A stretch of 64,000 bases of DNA from an uncultured Clostridia bacterium. Its GTDB lineage: Bacteria > Bacillota > Clostridia > Christensenellales > CAG-314. Each line of letters starts with the position of its first letter. Position 1 is the first letter of the stretch. Made by a program: the position numbers and the translations under genes. The notes under the pieces were generated by a model, which did not search any database, had not been told where the DNA came from, and was given only the letters and a program-made list of their open reading frames with translations. The stretch is from positions 152,428-216,427 of the forward strand of contig CALVWF010000003.1 of assembly GCA_944364615.1 (NCBI GenBank), given 5' to 3'. Positions 60,498 to 64,000 of this stretch are shown here, piece after piece.

Positions 60498-62882
60498 ATG
60501 AAAGCACCAATTTCGTGGCTTAAACAATACGTTGACATCGATGTAGACATTGACACCCTGTGTCGCAAAATGGTCGACATCGGATTTGAAATAGAAGAAG
60601 TCGATTATCTTGGCGATAAAATCAGCAATATAGTCGTGGGGCAGGTGGTTTCCGTTGAACAACATCCCAATGCCGACAGATTGAATTGCTGCAAGGTGGA
60701 CATTGGCGGTGAAGTGATACCCATCGTCACAAACGACAGACACGTCAAAGAGGGCGATAAGGTTCCCGTAGCGCTCGACGATTCGCACACGGCAAACGGT
60801 ATGCACATCAAAAAGGGCAAGATGCGCGGCGAAGAATCTTTCGGTATGTTCTGTGGCGGAGAGGAACTGGGAATTACCGCAGACATGTATCCCGACGCGG
60901 ACAAGGAAGGCGTTCTCGTATTGCAGCCTTCTGCCAAAGTGGGCGCGGATATCAGAACAGAAGTGGGACTGGACGATTACGTTCTCGATTTCAACATTAC
61001 GAGCAACAGACAGGACTGCAACAGTATTTACGGTCTTGCGCGCGAAGTAGCGGTGGCATTGGGCAAGCAGTGCCGTCCTCTTGAAACAGATTTCGACGCG
61101 ACAAGCAATACCGAAACTGATTCTCTTGTGCAGGTGGATGTCAGGAATACCGATCTGTGTCAAGGCTACCTCATGCAGGGCGTCACCGACGTCAGAATTG
61201 CCCCTTCGCCCTTGTGGATGACTTCGCGTCTTGCGAAAGTGGGCTTGCGCGGTATAAACAATCTCGTCGATATTACCAACTACGTTCTTATCGAAGTGGG
61301 GCAACCCATGCACGCATTCGATTACCGTGAAATAAAGGACAAAAAAATTGTCGTTCGCTGTGCAAACGAAGGGGAAAAACTTGTTGTACTTGACGGAAAG
61401 GAATATACTCTCCGTTCGGGAGATCTTGTAATTGCCGACAACTGCCGTGCGGTAGGACTTGCCGGTGTGATGGGCGGTCTCGATTCTGGAATAAAGGAAA
61501 GTACTTCAACCGTACTTTTCGAGTCGGCAAGATTCGCCCGCGAAAACATTCGCCGTACTTCCCGCCGACTGGGCTTGCGCTCCGATTCCTCTGCACGTTT
61601 TGAAAAAGGTGTTGACGGTTACAGCCCCGAAGTAGGTTTAAACCGTGCTTTACACCTTATCTGTCAACTCGGTTGCGGTAAAGTTACGCGCGGAAGAATT
61701 GAAAAACGTTCTGAAACGAAGTGGAACAAGCGCATTACATTCAATAAGTCCCGCATAAGACAGTTGCTTGGAATTTCCGTTTCAGACGACAAGGTAAAGA
61801 GTATACTTACATCGCTTGGTATACAGTGTGAAATAGAGGGCAAGACTGTAACTTGCGTCGCTCCGCGTTGGAGAGAATACGATCTTCACCGCGACTGCGA
61901 TATAATCGAAGAAATTATTCGTGTGTACGGTTACGACAACATTGTAGGTACGCTGATGGAAAAGACGACCATTACAACGGGAGGCAAGCCCGAACACGTC
62001 AAATTCATCGACAAGGCAAAAACTGTTCTCGCCGGCATGAAATACAATGAATGTATCTTCTATCCGTTTGCAGGCAAAAATCTCTACTCGAAATCACAGA
62101 AAGATTACGACACTTCCTCTAACATTGCTTTGATCAATCCTATTGCCGAAGATCTGACTTATATGAACAGGCAATTGTATCACAATATGTTGCAATGTAT
62201 TTCCCTTAATCACAGCAGAAAAAATTACCTGCTTCGCCTGTTCGAGTCCGGTAAGGTGTACCTTGCCGACCAACTTCCGCTGACGCAACTTCCCACGGAG
62301 GAAAACCGTATATGTATGGCGTCCACCTATGCAGGAAGTTTCGACCGGTTCAAGCAGGAAGTGCTTGCCTTGCTTTATTCTTACGCAGAGGATTTGACAT
62401 TAAAACCGTCATGTGAAAGTTGGTTACATCCCGGAGTGTCTGCCGACGTGTTTATGGGCGAAGAAAAAGTTGCCGTCCTGGGTAAAGTTCACCCCGAAGT
62501 TGCGGAAAACTTTTCCTTTGTAAAAGACGTATATATTGCCGAGATACGAATCGATGCCGTAGCGTCGAAGGCGAATAAGACATTCCGTTACCTGCCTTTT
62601 GCAAAGTTCCCATCCATCGATCGCGACTTTGCACTGGTCATGAAAGAAGAAGTGGCCGCGCAGGACGTAGTCGATTGTTTTACCAAACTGCCTCTGTGCG
62701 AAAATGTCAAAGTATTTGACGTTTACAGAAACGCTCAGCAACTGGGCGAGGGCAACAAGAGTATTGCGGTGACGGTAACCTTCAGAGACCGCAACAAAAC
62801 ACTCGAAGATAAAAATATCGAAAAACAAGTTTCATCCTGTCTTAAAGAGTTACAGGAAAAATACGGTGCAACTTTAAGATGA
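60498..62882 (+). CDS. pheT: Phenylalanine--tRNA ligase beta subunit
   Basis: 794 residues. tRNA-binding EMAP-like domain (~40-150; VVSVEQHPNADRLNCCKVD), B3/B4 editing domain (~205-390), B5 (~400-470), class II-like core (~480-690) and C-terminal ferredoxin-fold anticodon-binding domain (~700-794, with FPSIDRDFALVM). Partner of PheS in an alpha2-beta2 enzyme. Overlaps the next gene by 4 nt. Confidence 0.98.
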   Translation: MKAPISWLKQYVDIDVDIDTLCRKMVDIGFEIEEVDYLGDKISNIVVGQVVSVEQHPNADRLNCCKVDIGGEVIPIVTNDRHVKEGDKVPVALDDSHTANGMHIKKGKMRGEESFGMFCGGEELGITADMYPDADKEGVLVLQPSAKVGADIRTEVGLDDYVLDFNITSNRQDCNSIYGLAREVAVALGKQCRPLETDFDATSNTETDSLVQVDVRNTDLCQGYLMQGVTDVRIAPSPLWMTSRLAKVGLRGINNLVDITNYVLIEVGQPMHAFDYREIKDKKIVVRCANEGEKLVVLDGKEYTLRSGDLVIADNCRAVGLAGVMGGLDSGIKESTSTVLFESARFARENIRRTSRRLGLRSDSSARFEKGVDGYSPEVGLNRALHLICQLGCGKVTRGRIEKRSETKWNKRITFNKSRIRQLLGISVSDDKVKSILTSLGIQCEIEGKTVTCVAPRWREYDLHRDCDIIEEIIRVYGYDNIVGTLMEKTTITTGGKPEHVKFIDKAKTVLAGMKYNECIFYPFAGKNLYSKSQKDYDTSSNIALINPIAEDLTYMNRQLYHNMLQCISLNHSRKNYLLRLFESGKVYLADQLPLTQLPTEENRICMASTYAGSFDRFKQEVLALLYSYAEDLTLKPSCESWLHPGVSADVFMGEEKVAVLGKVHPEVAENFSFVKDVYIAEIRIDAVASKANKTFRYLPFAKFPSIDRDFALVMKEEVAAQDVVDCFTKLPLCENVKVFDVYRNAQQLGEGNKSIAVTVTFRDRNKTLEDKNIEKQVSSCLKELQEKYGATLR

Positions 62883-64000
62883 AAAATTATTGCGTTTTGG
62901 CGCCTGCAGGTAATGTGCAGGCGCTGCAATGTGCCGTCAACAACGGTGCGGACGCCGTTTATCTCGGTTTGGACAAATTCAATGCACGTATGAAAGCAGA
63001 CAATTTCACCGAAAGCAATTTGTCCGAATGGGTGGATTACTGCCATTTATACGGCGTAAAGGTGTATATTACCGTCAATACTTCTTTGAAGCAGAGCGAA
63101 TTTGACGATGCCGTTCGCCTTGTTCACCGCATTTACGACAGCAATGCCGACGGCGTGATAATTACTGACCTTGCGCTTATGAAATACTGCCGCGACGTGT
63201 TAAAGGGTATGGAAATAGTTGCCAGTACCCAACTTAACATCCATGACGGATACGGAGCGCGCTTTGTCAAAGAATTGGGTGCGACTACCGTCGTGATGTC
63301 CAGGGAAAGCACGTACGAAATGATTGCCGACGTGGCAAAGCAGGGCGTTGAAGTGGAAAGTTTCATTCACGGCGCATTGTGCGTTTGTCAATCGGGACAA
63401 TGTCTTATGTCGTCTATGGCAGGGGGCAACAGCGGAAACAGAGGCTTGTGCGCACAACCATGCAGACGTTTGTACGGTTGCACTCACAACGGTCGCAGCA
63501 AGAGAGGCTATTTGCTGTCGGCAAAGGACATGTGCGGAGCGTCGGTCAGCGACAAGTTGCTCAAGGCAGGGGCAACGGTTTTTAAAATCGAAGGACGGAA
63601 CAGAAGACCTCAGTATGCGGGGGAAACTTCCGCAGTGTATTCGGAAGTTTTTAAAACGGGCAAATTTACACGTCGGCAACTGGACAGACTGAAAACCGTT
63701 TACAACAGGGGCGATTATATCAGCGACACCTATCTGAGAGGAGACAATTCCGATATAATTTATTCTGCCGTTCAGGGACATATGGGGCTTTATGCCGGCA
63801 AAACGGACGGCAACGGCGTACTTGTCAGTCATCTTGATATAGGCAAAGGCGACGGCTTTAAACTGCTCCGAAAGGGCAAGGAGTGCGGCGGCGCAACGGC
63901 TGTCGGCGTCGTCGGCAGCAAGGTCAGACTTTCAGGCGATGCCGTTGCGTGTGCAGACGCATATCTGACTACTTCAGTCAGCCAGTCGGACAGGGTGGAG
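62879..64000 (+). CDS. Peptidase U32 family protein, 3' partial
   Basis: ATG 62879 (ATGA overlap with the pheT stop); the frame stays open for 374 codons to the window end. Starts with the family opening LAPAGNVQALQCAVNNGADAVYLG and contains the complete U32 signature ESFIHGALCVCQSGQCLMSS (~160-179), then a conserved GNRGLCAQPCRRLY. U32 proteins include collagenase-like PrtC and RlhA/TrhP-type RNA hydroxylation factors; with conserved cysteines, an RNA-modification role is at least as likely as proteolysis. Confidence 0.93.
   Translation, partial: MKNYCVLAPAGNVQALQCAVNNGADAVYLGLDKFNARMKADNFTESNLSEWVDYCHLYGVKVYITVNTSLKQSEFDDAVRLVHRIYDSNADGVIITDLALMKYCRDVLKGMEIVASTQLNIHDGYGARFVKELGATTVVMSRESTYEMIADVAKQGVEVESFIHGALCVCQSGQCLMSSMAGGNSGNRGLCAQPCRRLYGCTHNGRSKRGYLLSAKDMCGASVSDKLLKAGATVFKIEGRNRRPQYAGETSAVYSEVFKTGKFTRRQLDRLKTVYNRGDYISDTYLRGDNSDIIYSAVQGHMGLYAGKTDGNGVLVSHLDIGKGDGFKLLRKGKECGGATAVGVVGSKVRLSGDAVACADAYLTTSVSQSDRVE

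Noticed and set aside
1..64000. CRISPR arrays, insertion sequences, prophage, rRNA or tRNA genes
   Set aside because: No repeat-spacer series, transposase-like protein, terminal repeats, or tRNA/rRNA-like sequence was noticed anywhere in the window.

Overview
The window is a gene-dense, moderate-GC chromosomal segment from an anaerobic-type, endospore-forming Bacillota, most likely class Clostridia. The evidence is the set of sporulation loci (complete spoIIIAA-AH, spoIVB, spoIIAA-spoIIAB-sigF, spoVAC-AD-AE, yunB, ylxY, gerW/ytfJ), a PolC-related protein next to rimP, an IspH::S1 fusion, a T-box leader and an OLE RNA. GC was judged by eye. I cannot name a genus; an uncultured clostridial lineage is plausible. 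Every supported gene (about 70) lies on the + strand, with many 4-nt or short overlaps, so the segment is probably read co-directionally with replication.

Layout. 1-9.5 kb: a polymerase-less PolC-like protein, then the nusA/infB translation-transcription operon (rimP, nusA, ylxR, ylxQ, infB, rbfA, nrnA, truB, ribF) from a strong promoter. 9.5-12 kb: endonuclease IV-like, M24 peptidase, efp. 12.3-16.8 kb: spoIIIA operon (SpoIIIA-SpoIIQ channel). 16.8-25.9 kb: asp23-like, nusB, folD, xseA, xseB, ispA, OLE RNA, oapA, dxs, argR, recN. This is the classic neighbourhood of the OLE ribonucleoprotein. 26.2-31.1 kb: spoIVB, a possible divergent SpoIIM, deoB, a membrane protein, dacF-like. 31.2-39.7 kb: site-2 protease, scpA-scpB, small membrane proteins, DUF2953/ytfJ, dacB-like, rluB-like, surE, HI0933-type flavoprotein, aroH. 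39.8-47.2 kb: plsC, ispH::S1, rpsO, pnp, ylxY, M16 peptidase. 47.5-54.5 kb: ftsK/spoIIIE, rimO, pgsA, cinA, recA. 54.7-59.1 kb: spoIIA and spoVA operons plus yunB. 59.1-64 kb: Phe T-box, pheS, pheT, and a U32 peptidase running off the end.

Themes. Housekeeping (transcription antitermination, ribosome maturation, recombination, isoprenoid and phospholipid synthesis) is interleaved with forespore and mother-cell sporulation genes. Ten good sigma-A promoters can be read, almost all with a 17-bp spacer and more than half with an extended -10 TG. About a dozen intrinsic terminators delimit the transcription units.

The most striking element is the ~590-nt OLE RNA (20716-21302) with its own promoter, followed by its membrane partner OapA. 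Other points for follow-up are the PolC half-protein with a dead exonuclease site, an IspA lacking a conserved substrate-binding loop, an ArgR with an ARG-box-like operator but a changed arginine-pocket residue, a 27-bp near-identical palindromic element upstream of both spoIVB and spoIIA, and leader hairpins before rimP-nusA, nusB and rpsO.
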